From Theristus sp. LFF4_11 (taxonomy: Eukaryota > Nematoda > Chromadorea > Monhysterida > Xyalidae): a stretch of DNA of 64,000 nt. Both the position numbers and the translations under genes were made by a program. The notes beneath the pieces were generated by a model. It did not search any database and was not told the origin of the DNA. It saw only the letters and a program-made list of their open reading frames with translations. Below are positions 1-14,500 of this stretch, piece after piece. The DNA lies in NCBI GenBank assembly GCA_030248135.1, contig JASANC010002862.1:1-64000 (forward strand). The letters are read 5' to 3'. Position 1 is the first letter of the stretch; every line of letters starts with the position of its first letter.

Positions 1-285
1 TTCAGACTAAACTGGAGAGGACAATTATAAAATAATTTTAAAGCTTTTTTCGCTTTTCAGCAAAACAAACGCGGCGCAAAAATATTACTCTTGTGTACTT
101 GTATCCGTGTGTACCACATCAGAGACTTGAAAAGAGTTGTCGAGCCAAGTCTCTCACTGCTTACACAAAGCCATATTCCTCCTTTTATATGCGTCTCTCG
201 CATTTTTAGATAATTGAAGATCACACAGGAATTCCAATTTTTTTTCTTCAGGTACTTCAGATCAATATTAGCATTTCATTTGCAG

Positions 286-1938
286 ACAAGTCCAACGGAC
301 ATGATTATTTAATTTTCCAAGTGAATCATGATTTTCGAGGGTGTTCCACAAAACTCTCTCAAAACGCTGTGGTTCAACTTAGATATGCAAGCGACACTTG
401 CAGAGATGAAGTTTATTGCGTAGTAGACAAGATGCAAATTGAGTGCGTGCCACAGGAGGTCGACCGATTCACAATCTACGGTGGACACAACAAAGGAGAC
501 GGAAACAATTTGAAACACATGCAGAATTTGCCCGTGACAGTCGGCAATGAACACTACACTTATTGCAACAAGGAAGTGCTGTACAGTCACTCAAGTGACG
601 TTTTGGGGCTTGAAGCCCTCTACGAAGCGACAGTGTCCCCGTTGGATGACCAGCACGATTTGATAGCTGGCGGCTGGAGCGATTCGCGTAACAAAATAGC
701 CCGCCATGACACATCGTTTCACGCCTACAAAGTGCACTGTAACACGACGGCTGGGGCTCATGAGATCGCTCACCCGAATGCAACGGATCAATATGATCAC
801 TATCACTATCAGGCTAATAAGAATCCAAGCAGCATTCGTATAACGCAAGCGGTGTGGCTTTGTGTAGGCATAATTGATGATGACATGTACTCCTACAACG
901 AGTGTTATTCTTATTGTTCGTTGGAAATGCCCGAATGCAACTTCCTGGATTGGTCTTTTGACGGATCAACTGACGCCAGGTCATGTGCGGCCATACTTTC
1001 ATCTGGATGGTATCTGTATCTGCTTGGGGGTCGAAATCCTCAGGATGAGCCGCTGAGTACAGCATTTATCTTGGGACAAGATGAATTTGATTATTACATT
1101 GTCGACATGCCACGAAGTTTGTTGCTGGGTTTACTTTTCCATTAACCGCATTTTTGACACTCGCAGACACAGATTGTCGCTGCTGTGTTTTTTTGTCTTA
1201 AAAATCTTCTGCTCACAAGTGAGCTTTATCACTCAAACACGCGTGTGTTGCAGGCCACGGTTGGCCAGCCGCAGCAACAGTCGGCCAGTTTATTGTCGTC
1301 TGTGGCGGGTCACAAGCAAACGACACTCGAGTCTGTGACCGATATGACACATCGACGAACGAGTGGCATCCGTTTGCGCGAACGCAGAAGGGGCGGTATG
1401 GGGCGAAGGTTGGTGGACGTGCAGGGTTTCGGCGAACACTAAAAACAATGCGGATCATACCCGTAGAACGTGGCGAATCTGCCGCTGTGCGGTGAGCACG
1501 CATTGCGAAATGTTGCTGAATTGTTTTCGACATGCGCGACCAATGCACCACATTGAATCAATATTCGTCACGCTTCCACCGCACCCTCGCACGGGCATAG
1601 ATTCATCTTTTCCGAAATTCATCTTTCACAGGTAATGCAGTTACGCATCGGGCGATTTTCAAGATTACCCAGAGCAACACGACGCTTCTCCCATTTCTCA
1701 GTGATGATTCACAAAACTGAACGCGTTGCAGATGTTAAACACCGGCCACTCACTCTTGTTGATCGGTGGCACCGAGCTGGACGCTGATGGAAAACCAACC
1801 GAGGTGCATAGCGACATGGAGATTCTGACGGACATGAATGCTGCGGAGTGGACATTGCTGCCGAGCACACAACGCTTGAAAACACCTCGCTTTGGATTCA
1901 GTTTGGTGCCGCGATACAGGCCGAAACTAAAGAATTGA
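286..1938 (+). CDS. Kelch-repeat beta-propeller protein, 5'-partial
   Basis: Three exons can be joined in phase: 286-1116 (enters with two bases of a split codon), 1254-1408 and 1732-1938 (stop). About 397 residues are visible. Kelch blades show as hydrophobic-GG strands: FTIYGGHN, DLIAGGWSDSRN, LYLLGGRN, FIVVCGGSQANDTRVCDRYD followed by NEWHPFAR, and LLLIGG near the C-terminus followed by a Trp and an R-F-G-F strand. Joining exon 2 to exon 3 restores a canonical blade (RYGAK, then the hydrophobic-GG strand), which supports the splice choice. Many cysteines and several N-x-T/S sites suggest an extracellular protein, but the signal peptide would lie upstream of the window. Kelch propellers are binding scaffolds; the ligand is unknown. 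The gene converges with unc-79. The kelch fold is well supported; the specific role is not. Confidence 0.75.
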
Positions 1939-2587
1939 CTGACACATGATGTGAACAGAATTTGTGTGGAACGTCCATATGGTTCTGCTTTGTTTTGTTT
2001 TCTTTTGTTGGAATTTTAGGCGGTTTTTTAGCCATGGCTAACCCAGAGAAGCGTACAGAACGCCGTCGAGTAGGGCGCCCATCGAGTTTTCTCTATCATT
2101 AAGTGTCTAGGCTATACACCCCAGGTGAAGCTCGATTCCACGAACGCGCAGACAATAGGCTAACACGCTGCCACCAGGCCACGAGGGTGACATTCGTGAT
2201 TTGTCTTGTGTCTTGCTGTAGATTTAGTGATTGTCTGGTAGACTTTTTGAGAGACCCGGTGGAAGTGCACCACCCAGAGTGTCGACATTCGATTTGTTCG
2301 TGTAAAATTGAACGTACACAGAATCAGAAAGTTATTTGCCTTTGATTAAAAATGTGGGCACAAAATAATTCGTGTGATATATTCGTGTTAATATTTTGGG
2401 TGTGAATTTAGTTACTTTGTACTTGGAGGACATGCAAATTCAAATGATTCACGTACCACAGAAAAGGTTTCAAATCTTGTGTGAGTTTCAATGCAATTAA
2501 TTGTTTGCTATTTTATTTCAACCAACCACGCTTGGCAACCGAATGTGGAATAACAAAAAAAGAACAGAGAAACTTGATGACGCCGCG
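1939..2587. other. Intergenic gap between convergent genes
   Basis: About 650 bases lie between the kelch stop codon and the unc-79 stop codon, so both 3' untranslated regions should be here. I see no conserved coding frame. An AATAAA-type signal is not obvious on either strand. Confidence 0.5.
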
Positions 2588-5500
2588 TCACACACTGTAG
2601 AACTGTGTCGCCGCAGACGACTGCAGCTCAACCTGGCTGATTTTGAAGCGCACCCGTTTCAGCCACGGCTCGAGCGGCGCCTCCTGGTCGCTGATGGCGT
2701 TCTCGTAGGCATCCAGGCGAACACGCAACTGACTGGGCACCACCGAGTGATAGGCGGACAGGATTGGGTGCCACATCGGGTAGAGCTGCATGGCGGAGCA
2801 AGATAGTTGGTTGAAACAATGTTCGCAAACGAGAATCTCCGCAAATTGTTGTAGTTTCCATCAAACCGTTAAACTTGACCATCCATCAACCAATCAGCGC
2901 ATTATAATCGATTGAGTACAACAAGCTTTTTGAAATCAAAACAGCCACGCAACCAAAAAACGCTCAATTCACCTGCGTCAGAATAGCGGATTGACACTCT
3001 TGCAGTGCTTCGATTGTGTTCAAAAAGTGCAGGTTCACCATGTCAGCGAGCTGCAAAAGAACGCTGTCAAAACGAAAGTCAAAACAGACAAAATATCGAG
3101 ACAATTAAACAACAATCACTGTCGATCCATGTTTTTCTTGGTACATAGATCGCGATTCACCACAGATTAAGGTTTAGAATTTTATTGACGTTTCAATGCC
3201 AGAAACGGTGCGCAAACAAAATGCCAAAATTCATTTCATGCCAACTCCTCTTGGTTTCTTATTCAAAGTTTTTTTTGAACAGTATTTGGCATGAAATGGA
3301 TTCTGGTATATGGAATAAATTTCGAAACAAATTTTAGTGTAGAATAAATTTGAGAAATGATTAGACAGCATTATGACATCATCGTCATAGTTACAGGCTT
3401 TCGCGAATAATGACAACGCACCACTTTCGAGTGCGACAGCAGCTGCAGAATCGCGGGCGTCACGCGCGACCAGAAGTCCATGACATTCGCGAGCGCCTCG
3501 TAGCCGAGCTGCGTGTCGGCGTTGCGTGCAGCGGCCTGTTCGCAGTAGACCGTCCACAGTTGACAGAGGTGGAACGCGTGGAACAGCGCCGACATGTGAA
3601 CGACCGACTCCTGGGCAAGGCAGCAATTCGAGAGATCATGTATCAGATCATGAACTTGAAAAAACAACCATCAATTGACACAGAAAGTTCAAACAGTTTG
3701 CTGAGTTATCACGCAAATGAGTTGCTCAACAAGACGGTGAGCAATAAGTCGTCGAGTGTGAAAAGTGTCCACTTGTGACTTAACAAACTAAACATGCGCT
3801 TTATAACGTTATATGCCAAATGTTACCTGAGCAGAATGTTACTCCATCAGTGGCTACTCAACAGAAAGTTGAATTCTATTTTTCTCAGTCGTAGTCTCCG
3901 GAAGAGACCGCCCGAGAGAGTGAGACGGTGTGAAGAACCACAAAATAAAAGCTAACGGGGCGACGGTATATCATTCCAGTCCGTGTTGCACGGCAATAAA
4001 CCTTTTAGGGATAACTGCCTATGAATTCAGCAAACGTTTTCATTCCGATTACTAACGCGCACACCTTGCTCTGTTCCGCAAAGCCGGCTAGCACGAATTG
4101 TATCTGATCGGCGATCTGTTGCGAAGACTCGATCGGCACCGGTGGGGTGTCGCCGGCAGCGCCCGAGGTCTGCAGAGCGCCCAGCAACACCCACGACAGC
4201 ACACGCACGTGCTCGACGCACTCCACGAATTCGGCAGGCCTGAAATCAGGTTTTTTTCAAAAATCAGTTCTCCAGAATAGCATTTGTTTTCCACCTGCTG
4301 TGTGAACGGTGTTTTCAACTACAGTATGCACAGTTGAATGTGTCAAAGCTATCGATTCACGGAGTACGGTATCGACCGTATTCGGTCTAGACACGATCTT
4401 GCATTGAAACGTTCAATTATCATCAAACGACAAGTGATTATCTAAACGAGTGTACAACTTCTACTGACGTTTTTTGCGGATGGTTCAACTATGACCACCA
4501 TCTGCAAATCGTGTCAAGACCAAATACATTGCAGGTTGGTGTACGGTACTCAATTGAACATTTGACTATAGCAGACCAGACCAACCAACCCCTGTTGCGT
4601 GACGGACGGCGGCGTCAGCAGCCACGGCAGATACCGCAGCACGGTGCGGGGATCGCGGTTGCTGCCGCGAGCGATCTCGATGGCGACATACTGCGAGAGG
4701 CCAGCCTTCAAGTCGCCGCCGAGCGTGTCCTCGCGGAAGCGCATCTCGCGCGCCAAGCTCTGCGAGTGGTTCGAGAAACACGTTTTCCTTTTTTCATTTT
4801 TCATTTCATTTCGCCGTCTTTTATTTGTTGTTTTTTTGGAAACGCTGCACCTTGATTGTGTGTCGGTCATGTTTTGCATTCTGACCGGCCAACTGACCTT
4901 AATTCGATTCAGCACGTGCAGGTCGGCGACAAAATCGACAAAATCCTGCACAAACGGACGGCCGCACTCGGCTGCGCCGGTGTTGTACTGAGAGAAGAAA
5001 AGCGTTCCCGAAAATTGAAACAATGTTTCTTTTTTATTTCAAAGTAATAACAGCTTAGACATACCATATGCTCCTCAATGTCACTGGAGACCGGTTCGCC
5101 GCAGTCTTGCAAAATCATCTGAAAATCAAAACAGTTTTCGAATTTCGTTTCACCATTTTCTCGCAGGTTCAATTCAACTTACATTCAGTAACACCAAATA
5201 GTTGCCTTCTGGTAGGTTGATTTTGAATTTGATCGCCTGTAACAATTGATTCACGCACGCACGCGAGATACACTGGCGGTCTCGGTCCTGGCGGCGGAAG
5301 CGTTTTTTTAGCACGCACAACAGAAAAACGCAATTAAAAGAATATAAGATGACTTTTTTACAACTGTCCCAGCAGAGAGTGACAATCATGACAATCGAGA
5401 AAATCCAGCCAACCTTTGTGAAAGCGCGATTGCACGCGGTAGCGAGACTCAACAGTTGCATCAAAGTGACCGAGGTCATTTCGAGCGCTTGTGCGATCAA

Positions 5501-8500
5501 TTTAGCGAACGAATCAGCCAAACTGGAACTACCCTGAAGTGCTTTTTGACGTCGCTCAAAATGGACGGCTCCAAATTTTAACAAGTACGACTGCAATTTG
5601 TATTTTTGACGGCTGGAAATGAAAAATCCAATCACACAAACCTTAATGGCACCGAAGTTTTGCACTCGAAACAGATAATTGATGATTGCGACGAGCGAGG
5701 CAAAGTCGGCGGCCATGTTTTCTTTGGTGACCTGGAAACGCGAATAATGAGTGCATGGTTTATAAAGAAATATAAAACAACAAGATTGAACCGTTTCAAT
5801 CTGGTTGTTTTATTGTTTTCGGATCATCCATTGCTGTGAACTGCGCCAAATATCAAAAACTTCTCAGACATTCAAAACCCACCTCTGTCATGTATCGCCT
5901 GAGGAACGCGTCGAACATCGGTATCACGGTCGCCCACTGCTGGTTGTATGCGTCCGTCGGCACTTCAACGACGTACGCTGCCAGATTCGACACCAGCCGT
6001 CTCATTCTCGTGCACCAGTGTTGTTGCAGATTCTGGGTGTGTTTCGAAGATCAGTCGGTATTTCTGCCGTGTTCTACCGCATTCGGTTGAACTTTTGAGA
6101 TCTTGATCGCCTGACTATTTTTTTTACTTGATGAAAAAGATGATCTCCAACAACAAGAAAGGGTAAAAACCGATTTTTCATGGATACACACGCTTGAAGA
6201 CACCAATCCCCATGAATATGAAGCACTTTTGCTTTTTTACCCAACACTCGAACAATGCTCACCTCAAACAGTTGCTGAAGCACCGTGACTGGCGTCAGCT
6301 CGGTGAAATCCCCAAGAGCGGTCACGACAGCTTTGAAAAATCCGTCACCTGGAAGCGTTACAACATTAAAAAAGAAACGTTGGAATTTGTGCACCATTTT
6401 GACCTAATGTGACTTGCTTGTTCACTGTGCACATTGTGCATTGCATTTCGGATTACCCCAAGCGACTGTTTTTCACCTACAACAACATATGTGCGAAAAA
6501 AGTTATTCTCGTTCGTACGAAAAAAAAACGAAAACTGTTGCAGCCATCAGTCTTGATAATTGCTGACGGATCTGAACAACTGAAGTGCCAGACGGAACAT
6601 AGCGCACACTGTTGTAACACAGTAATGTGGCACAGTCACAAACACACACACACGAACACGTGCGACCTTAGCAGGAACGAGCGTGTCAGGTCTGTGTGTT
6701 TGTGTCTGACTCTGTGTCTGTGCTTAACTTTGTGTATTTTGCAACGGTCTTCAAACTAGAACTTATGTTTTTATCAAAAAACGTTACCAAAACTGTCTCA
6801 CCATCGAGTCTCGTCTGAAACAACTGCAAAAACAGCGCGTGTGGCGCCAACTGGTGCAGCACGACACGCAGGAATTGGCGTGCAACGCTGCGACTGTTGC
6901 CGGGCACGAAAACGCTCGACTCTGCCTGCCATGAGTACATCACGTGTGAGGACAGTCTGAAAAACACGGACAAAAAATACAGAAAAAAGCCATACACTGT
7001 AGCTACAGTATTGCATGGAGTACGGTATTTTGTCATTAGCACAAGCTCGATACAACCGGTTGCTTTCGGGTAATTTATCGGACGGACACTGAACAGTCCA
7101 ACTTTACCCTACACTAAGCCACCGACCGGAGCTTGGATATAACTTTGAGTTTCCGTCGGTCGACGGGCAGAGTGGAGGCTTGCAAAGTCAAACCAAAAGC
7201 ACGAACGAGCGCCAGCGCCACTGACTTTGCGACGCTCTGCAGCATTTCCGGCAGCATCTCGGCGGCCATGGTCGGCTCGCGCTGAATGTAGGTGGCGAGG
7301 CAGACGACGGCCATGTTCAGCGTCTCCTCGTCGCACGCGTGCATCGCCTGCTGACACTGCGTACAACGCAACTGCAGTCGCTCGACGCCGCCCAGGTCGC
7401 CGCCGAGCAGAGTGGCGCCGCCGATGCTGTGCGTCGTCGTCGTCGTCAGTTTACGCGTTTGCGTCGCGCTGACCGAACTGTAAACAATCGAAACAACGAT
7501 AAAACACAACAGCAGCAGCTGGATTGCATGGCTCTGGACGACTGTCACACACTCTGTTGTAACACACGGTGTGGGCGGTGCACCAGCGATCAACAAACGT
7601 AACGTGGTGACAGCAGTGACAATGTGGTGACCGTTTGTTTGTGACTGTGCAACATAGTACTGTCTTCCAACAGAGTGCACCGTCTTCAGAGCACGACTTT
7701 TTTGCAGTTCCGTTAGCTGCAACTGGTTTTCCCTGCAGTAAAATTCAGATTCAGCTGCAAACATAAAAACCATAAACAACAGCATTGGCAAAATTATCGT
7801 CATGTCGTGTGTGGCCATTTTGGGCGTTGTGTATCGTCGACTGTTGCCTTTTAAAACAACGTCACGGCAAGAACTTTGAGAGCGAACCGCCACTATGTAC
7901 AGGGCTATTAAAACGGCGAGCAAAGCGGCCACTGAAACGCGTCGTAGCCCCGTATTCTCAGCAATAAATAAACACGGAACCGACCGTTGGCGTGATTTTT
8001 TCCGTCTGCGCCGTGCGACGGGCGACGCACTCAGCGTGCGCTGTTGCTCGTCCACTGCCGCGACGCCGCCGGCCGCTTTCGACCGAGCGACCGCTGAGCC
8101 ACGTGAGTGACGCCGCTGCTGTGCGATCATCGGCGCTAGCAGGTCCACTGGAAACACGGCAACGTGCAATAGGACACACGGCACATGACAAGTTTTTCCC
8201 CGAAAAAATTAAAGCCACAAAACAAAAACCTAAAACACAAGCGATGATGACGAACCAGGCGACGGTGCGGTGTACTTCTCCTCGGATATCGCCGACAGTT
8301 TCACGGTTGGCAACGGCTGCACGGCGCTGCTGCTGCTGGTGGTGGTGGTGTCCTGCAGCACCTGCGCGTCCAGACTGATGATGTTGTGCTGCTGATGAGA
8401 ATGATGATGTTGTTGATGATGGTGAACATGATGATGATTCGCTTTTGTTGATGTTAGCGTATCAGTGGCGGCCGCCTGTGGTCTGTTGCCATGATGAACG

Positions 8501-11500
8501 TCAACGACGACAGCGGCATTGTTGTTGTTGATCACTTGTTGATGATTGGTTGATGCTGCTGATGGCTGCTGCTGATGTGTGCTGATTGGCTGTTGATGGC
8601 CGTTGTTGACCTGGGTCGATGTGTACTGATATGAGTACTGTCCAGTGCGAGAGTACACGGTGAACACCTGCATGGGCCATTTTGGTGGAAGTTAAAGGAA
8701 AAACACACAAACAAACAAACAAACATAACCGCAGAAATACGAAAACGCAAATATAGAATAGAGGCACAGGGTGGTGCGTCCAACTGTTGCATCATCCAAC
8801 ATTAACCGCATTCGAATCTTTGCCAAATCACCAAATCATCGTCGGATTGATGAACGCAATTCAAATGCAGATAATAATCAGGTAGATGTGATTCAAAGTG
8901 CTCAATTGTGGATTTATTCAAACGTGTCGGCACCGGAATGACGTCATTTGCTTTAAAAACGCCCGTTTGTCAAGCACAGACACGAAAATTTCAGTTTCGC
9001 TTGACTGAGCCGACATTCACTGGCTGTTTACAAAAAGAAATCGGCTAAACGGAAAGTCTCGTTTGCTGTGAACGACAACTGGCATGTTTTGTGGCACATG
9101 ACGTCATTTCAGTGGGACACGTTCGAAAAATACTCAGTCTCATGTGATATCTAACGCTAACAGAAGAACACTTTTTTCGAAAGGTGTTAGTGCGAATGAA
9201 ATAAAACAACGCACAAAACACAGTCGAATTCGCGTGCGAAAGTGGATAATAACGACAGAAATTATCATATCCGTCATGCAACTGTTTGAAAGCACACGGA
9301 TTTATATTTTTCGGCAGAATGTGGTGCACCACAATTTAAAAAAAAAGCAAAATTGCTCGCACTGTGAGAGAAAGTTGCCATTTTTGCTGAAATTGTGTCT
9401 TTTTTGCAATATATTATTTGACGTTCTTTTTTGTTCACGAACGAAATAATATCTTTGAGCAAAAAACAACAGCTTTCTCCCTTTTGTCTCCGGCACGAAA
9501 CCAGACATTCTTCAAGACTTTGTTTGCTTACCTGCACATCTGGAGACGCTGGTACTTTGCTCGACACACCCGCAGGTGGGCTGCTTTGTCGCTGAAACAG
9601 AACAAAAACAATCAAACTTCAACATATTGGACAATGGAGTGCTAACACCAAATCAGCGAAACTTTCGCCTGAAGACAAATACCGGTATGCCAGGCACTGC
9701 AGTGTGGAGAAGTGTCCACTGCCTCGAGTTTGAAATTTTGCTTTCTCTATTATCCCGTCACAAATGAATCAGAAAAATGACCGATTTCGTGATGAAGTTT
9801 TTTCATGAAAAACAGAAAAAACGAAAAAAACGCGTGTCTCACATCGTCCGCCGTGCGATGCACCATCGCCTTCGCTGTATGAACGTGCAATTTGTCCGGT
9901 CTGCTCATGCCATACGATTCGCCATTGCTAACGACAACGGTAGGAACATCGATTCCGCTCTGAAATTTAGGCATTATCAAATGTGAATGCAGTTGCTCGC
10001 AGTTTGTTGGCTCAGTTGACTGGAATGTCAAACAAGACGCACATCCGGTGGTTTGACGAACGATCGATCGAACTCGGCTATTTGCTGTTGAATGCGACGC
10101 TCAACTGGCTGCTTTGGCTTGTCAGACGCGTCCACGGAGTTGATAGTTCTGCAATCAATGAGAAACTGAATTACACAAACCATCAATCAATCAATCAATC
10201 AATCAATTAATCAATCGACAAATGAATAAACAAATCAATCAATCAATTCAATCAGTCAATCAATGAATCAATAAATCAATCAACCAGTTAATCAATCACT
10301 CAACCAGACAGTCAAGATCAAGCAAACAATCAACTAACCAATCAGCCAACTAACCAATCAATCAACGAATCAATCATCCTCCTACCGTTCTACCGGTGAA
10401 CACGGCTCGACAGTATCGCCAGAAATTGATGTGTCCAACTTTCGATGGTAGTACTCGACGCCCTCTGACAGCACTGTCGCTTTCTGCACTGCGCTGTCGT
10501 CGGAGGACTGTGGTCGCGCGTGTTGCTGACGTTCTTTTGACGAGTGCTTCTTGTGTTTTTTGTGCGCGTGTTGTTGTTTTGCCGATGTTGCGTTCGCATC
10601 GTTGTCCTCCGATGATGAGGCGTCTGAAATTTTTTTCCACCATTTTTTCTGAACAGGTATTTTTACTCACAGTTAAGAAAAAAGCTTCAGGAGAGACAAA
10701 AAAGTGAGTCTAATAACTAATAGGTGGTCAAAAGGGTGGGGGTGGCACCGAAAAAATGTGGCAGATGCATTTTTGCATGTGGCTAATGCGATAACTGACC
10801 AGAAGCTGAAATGGTATGAATTACGTACAATGCAAATTGAATTGCTTAAAAAATAAACACGGAACGTCAAAATTTAGACCATTTCACAACACGTACAAAG
10901 TAAAAGTATAGATAAATGGGGATCAAGAGGTGAATGAACAAGTTTGCAATCTTTGTTCAAGCTTTCAGCTAATAACTGAAAAGACAAATACCTCAGCACG
11001 AAAACAAACAAATGGAAAGGATAACGAACAACACCACAACATTGATTATAACTCCCCACAAAGATTGAAGCTGCTCACAAAAGTGGCTTCACAAAATGCG
11101 GTGGTAAAACACCAAAACAAGGAGAAACCAAATACTGCTTGTTAAAGCATTATTTCATGACGCAAAAATAAGAAATCCCTTTTGGTGCCCGTTTTGGTGC
11201 CCATCAATATCGTCTAAAAATCACTTCTACAGTTTACCGGAGACATTCTGGAGTTATTTCCAGCCCAATCGTGAAATCGTTGTCACTTTGTGGCAGGACA
11301 CATAACCTGCTCAGTAACGATTCGACTGAAAAAAACCTTTAAAAAAACTCCAGTCTCCAGTCCGAAACGCCCGGCACAGTGAGTACGGTCACGATACACG
11401 ATCTTACTCCCTCGCTTTTCTGTCAGATACAAACAGTGAACACAAACAAAATAAAAAAACCCATAGCTTCGTCAAGATTTCACACACTCATAACGTCAGG

Positions 11501-14500
11501 CAAAATCGTATGTCGACGGTGTATCGATACATTCATGCGTGTGCCCGCTTCATTTCAAGGTGTCGGGTAGCAAGTGCTAGCAACGATTAAAAAAGCTAGC
11601 AGTAAAACAGGCCGGTATTTACTTTTCCTCCATTCCTCCATGTTTTTGGATGCGGGAGTGATGTTTGCAACGATGAAAACCACAAGCAAACAACGGTGTG
11701 TAAAGAGCAGAGACGCGCGTGCAAGAGAGAATACAGACAAAAAGAAAACGGTGGTTGCTGTTTTCTCATAGGTAGAGGCAAACGAAAGCAACTCGCCCTC
11801 CGGCGACACCGCGGGCGTCGACGTAGAGCTGGGCGCCGTCACGGTGACCGAGTGTTGTTGTTGCTGTTGTTGTGTCTGCTGCTGCTGTTGTTGTTGTTGC
11901 GTTCGCTGATCGGCCGCTTTGGCGTATCTCGAGTTCTGCCGGAACACCTGCGCCCACAAGTCGTCAGCGTCGTCGTCGTTCACTGCAGCGGCGTCCGCCA
12001 CCGCCGGCGGATGAAAGCGGCCACGCGGCCAACTGTGCACGACACGGATCATGGTGAGCAGACGGCGTGCCAGCAGACGCCACCGGTGACGCGGCGCCAC
12101 GGCGCTCGACGGCGGCACGCAGCGCAACGACGCCGCCGCATTGCAGCCGGACCAGGGCGCCGAAATGGCGCCGATCGGCAGGAGGCGCTGCGGACTGACG
12201 CCGCCCGACGACAGGTTGTCCAGCCACTCGGCCGGCATACGAGACGCATCTAATTGGGCGTGTTTTGTGGTTTGTTTTTTGCTCGCGATTTTCTGGGAAT
12301 TTGAAATTACGACATGTCATAGCCAGTAACGGCATTTGTTCCTTTGCGCGCGTAAATGAATTTGTTTCGCACATGAAAAACACGCATCCGCGTGCTTCCC
12401 CGCCTGTGCGACCTGACTGAATATGGAATTGAATGCTCGTACAGAATGAATCACGAGAGAAAGAAGCAAATCAAAGAAAAAGTAATCTGGCAAACGAAAA
12501 ACGAAGCGAACTACAGATGGTCATTGTCAATGCGATCAAAACAGAAAACGAAAAAAACACACTTGTTATTGAAAAAACAACATCAAACATACAAAAAGAA
12601 CTTGAAAACCGATTAAAACGGTCACGTGTACGCATAAAAATGACCGGAAAAAGTACACTCTGTAAACATTTGCGGATGTAACCTTAAACTACTTCTTAGT
12701 GAAATGCTAAACTACTCTTTTAGAATTGGCTCACCTCCGTCGTTGACACGCCGCGCAAACAGCATCAAATTCTGTTGTTGCATCTCAAAATCGGCCCGTG
12801 AACATTGGTGCACCTGCGCATCGATCGTGTTCGTGACGATCTTCATCAGATCCTGCACGATTTCGGCGATCGGCGCCACGTTGAAGCGGTACTGCACTTT
12901 TTCAATGATTGTATTGCTATTATTTTTCACATTTTATTGGTAATAGTATTTTTTTGACTGAGATCCCAGTTTTTTTCAACAAAACTGTCAATGACTCCGG
13001 AGGGTATACATAAAAATGTGCATAATATTATTGTTGGAGGTGCACATAAAAAACTGCAGTCAATTTTAGCGAAGCAACGTTCAGCAACGTGTTAGAATTG
13101 TTGAACAATTGCGCTAAAGACGCTTGTCAGACGCTGGCAACAGCGCAGTGCATTGCGACGCACCTTGTACAGCACCAGCAGCAGCGCCCACATCCACTTG
13201 TGGCGGTTGTGTGCGTTCAGCGAGTGAACCGTGTACGTGCATGGCTGGCTGTCGCTGGCCAGCTTCTGCGGCGACGGCAGATAGCGCAGCGTCGCCAGGG
13301 TGATCGTCAGCAGTTGGTGGCCTGCGCCATAAACAAAAACGTGCTTTGTGTTTTATGTTGGCACACGCTGGAATGTACGCAATATCACACTGCAAAACGC
13401 GCGCATCAATGCGCATTGGCTGAGTGCATTTCTGATTTCACGTCCAGTCCACTGCAAAAGGGTCGATGAGAATCAATTTTGCTGAGGCAGTACTTTCCAC
13501 ATGGCACTCACTTCCTCTCGACACGTGCCAAAGCAAATGCAAACAACAATGTTCAAAGCATTACCCATGGCCAGATTGTTGTCCAACACCAATGGCAACG
13601 CACTGAGAAACGCATTGCTGACCACGGAGTGCCTGAAATTAACAGACGGCATGATTAAGGCTTGGAAAATGGTTTGATGCAACAACAGAGAACACGGAAA
13701 ACTTATGCTCTGTTTACAAACCGCGTTTTATCTGGTGGTATCGTAAAACAATGCTCAGTGTTGCTGAAGCCAAGCAGATTGTTCAGGTGACGAAAGACGA
13801 GATTCTAAAAGTTAATTCAATGGATAAATACATGAAGTCGAATGTCATTTTGTCAATTCCCAAGAGCACTGCATTCGCATCATGTATTATTGACCTGTTT
13901 TTTCGCCTGCGCTTTGTCCTCCACGAGAACGGTCGTCTTCAACGACAGAAACTTCATGAACAACGTGATTATCAAGAACAGGGTGTGCTGTTCAGTTGCG
14001 TGATACGCCAGCGCTCGACTTAACGTGATACAGAAGTTCGACTCCTGGTCGGTGAATTCACGAAGGCTGCCCAGCATTTGCTCTGCGTCTGCGAATGAAC
14101 AATAAACTTTTTTATTTTATTTGGTTTATTTATTTATTTACAACATTCTACTTCTTTAATTTCAGAATTTCGAGAATGTTTTCCCACCAAGGGATTCGTC
14201 TGGACTCTCTTGTTGCTTGCGGCGGCGTTCAGACGAGATGCGTGTAACTGAAAAAAGCAGAGATAATATTGCTTCATTGTGTGATTCTCTCGTGCAGCAC
14301 AAGTGTATTCAGGGTAGTCCGTGATTCAGAAACAGTTTGAAACCGATAAGCCGTTGTGAGGAATTTATTTGCCGTTTGAAAGTGCTGTGAGGAGAAGTTG
14401 TTGGCGCAATGTCGTAGCATAAATGAGCGAACAATGCATAGCATGAGCCATCAGAAGTGCAAAAATGATGATATCTCAATTTGTGTTGTGGTGGGGTTGC

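Noticed and set aside
7114..8184. A 356-codon minus-strand open frame taken as one protein
   Set aside because: Only its two ends match unc-79 exons; the middle (7478-7984) reads through an intron, as shown by splice sites that restore phase.
13751..14023. Plus-strand frame of 90 codons
   Set aside because: It is antisense to two unc-79 exons (13722-13804 and 13895-14088) whose products match the family and join in phase.
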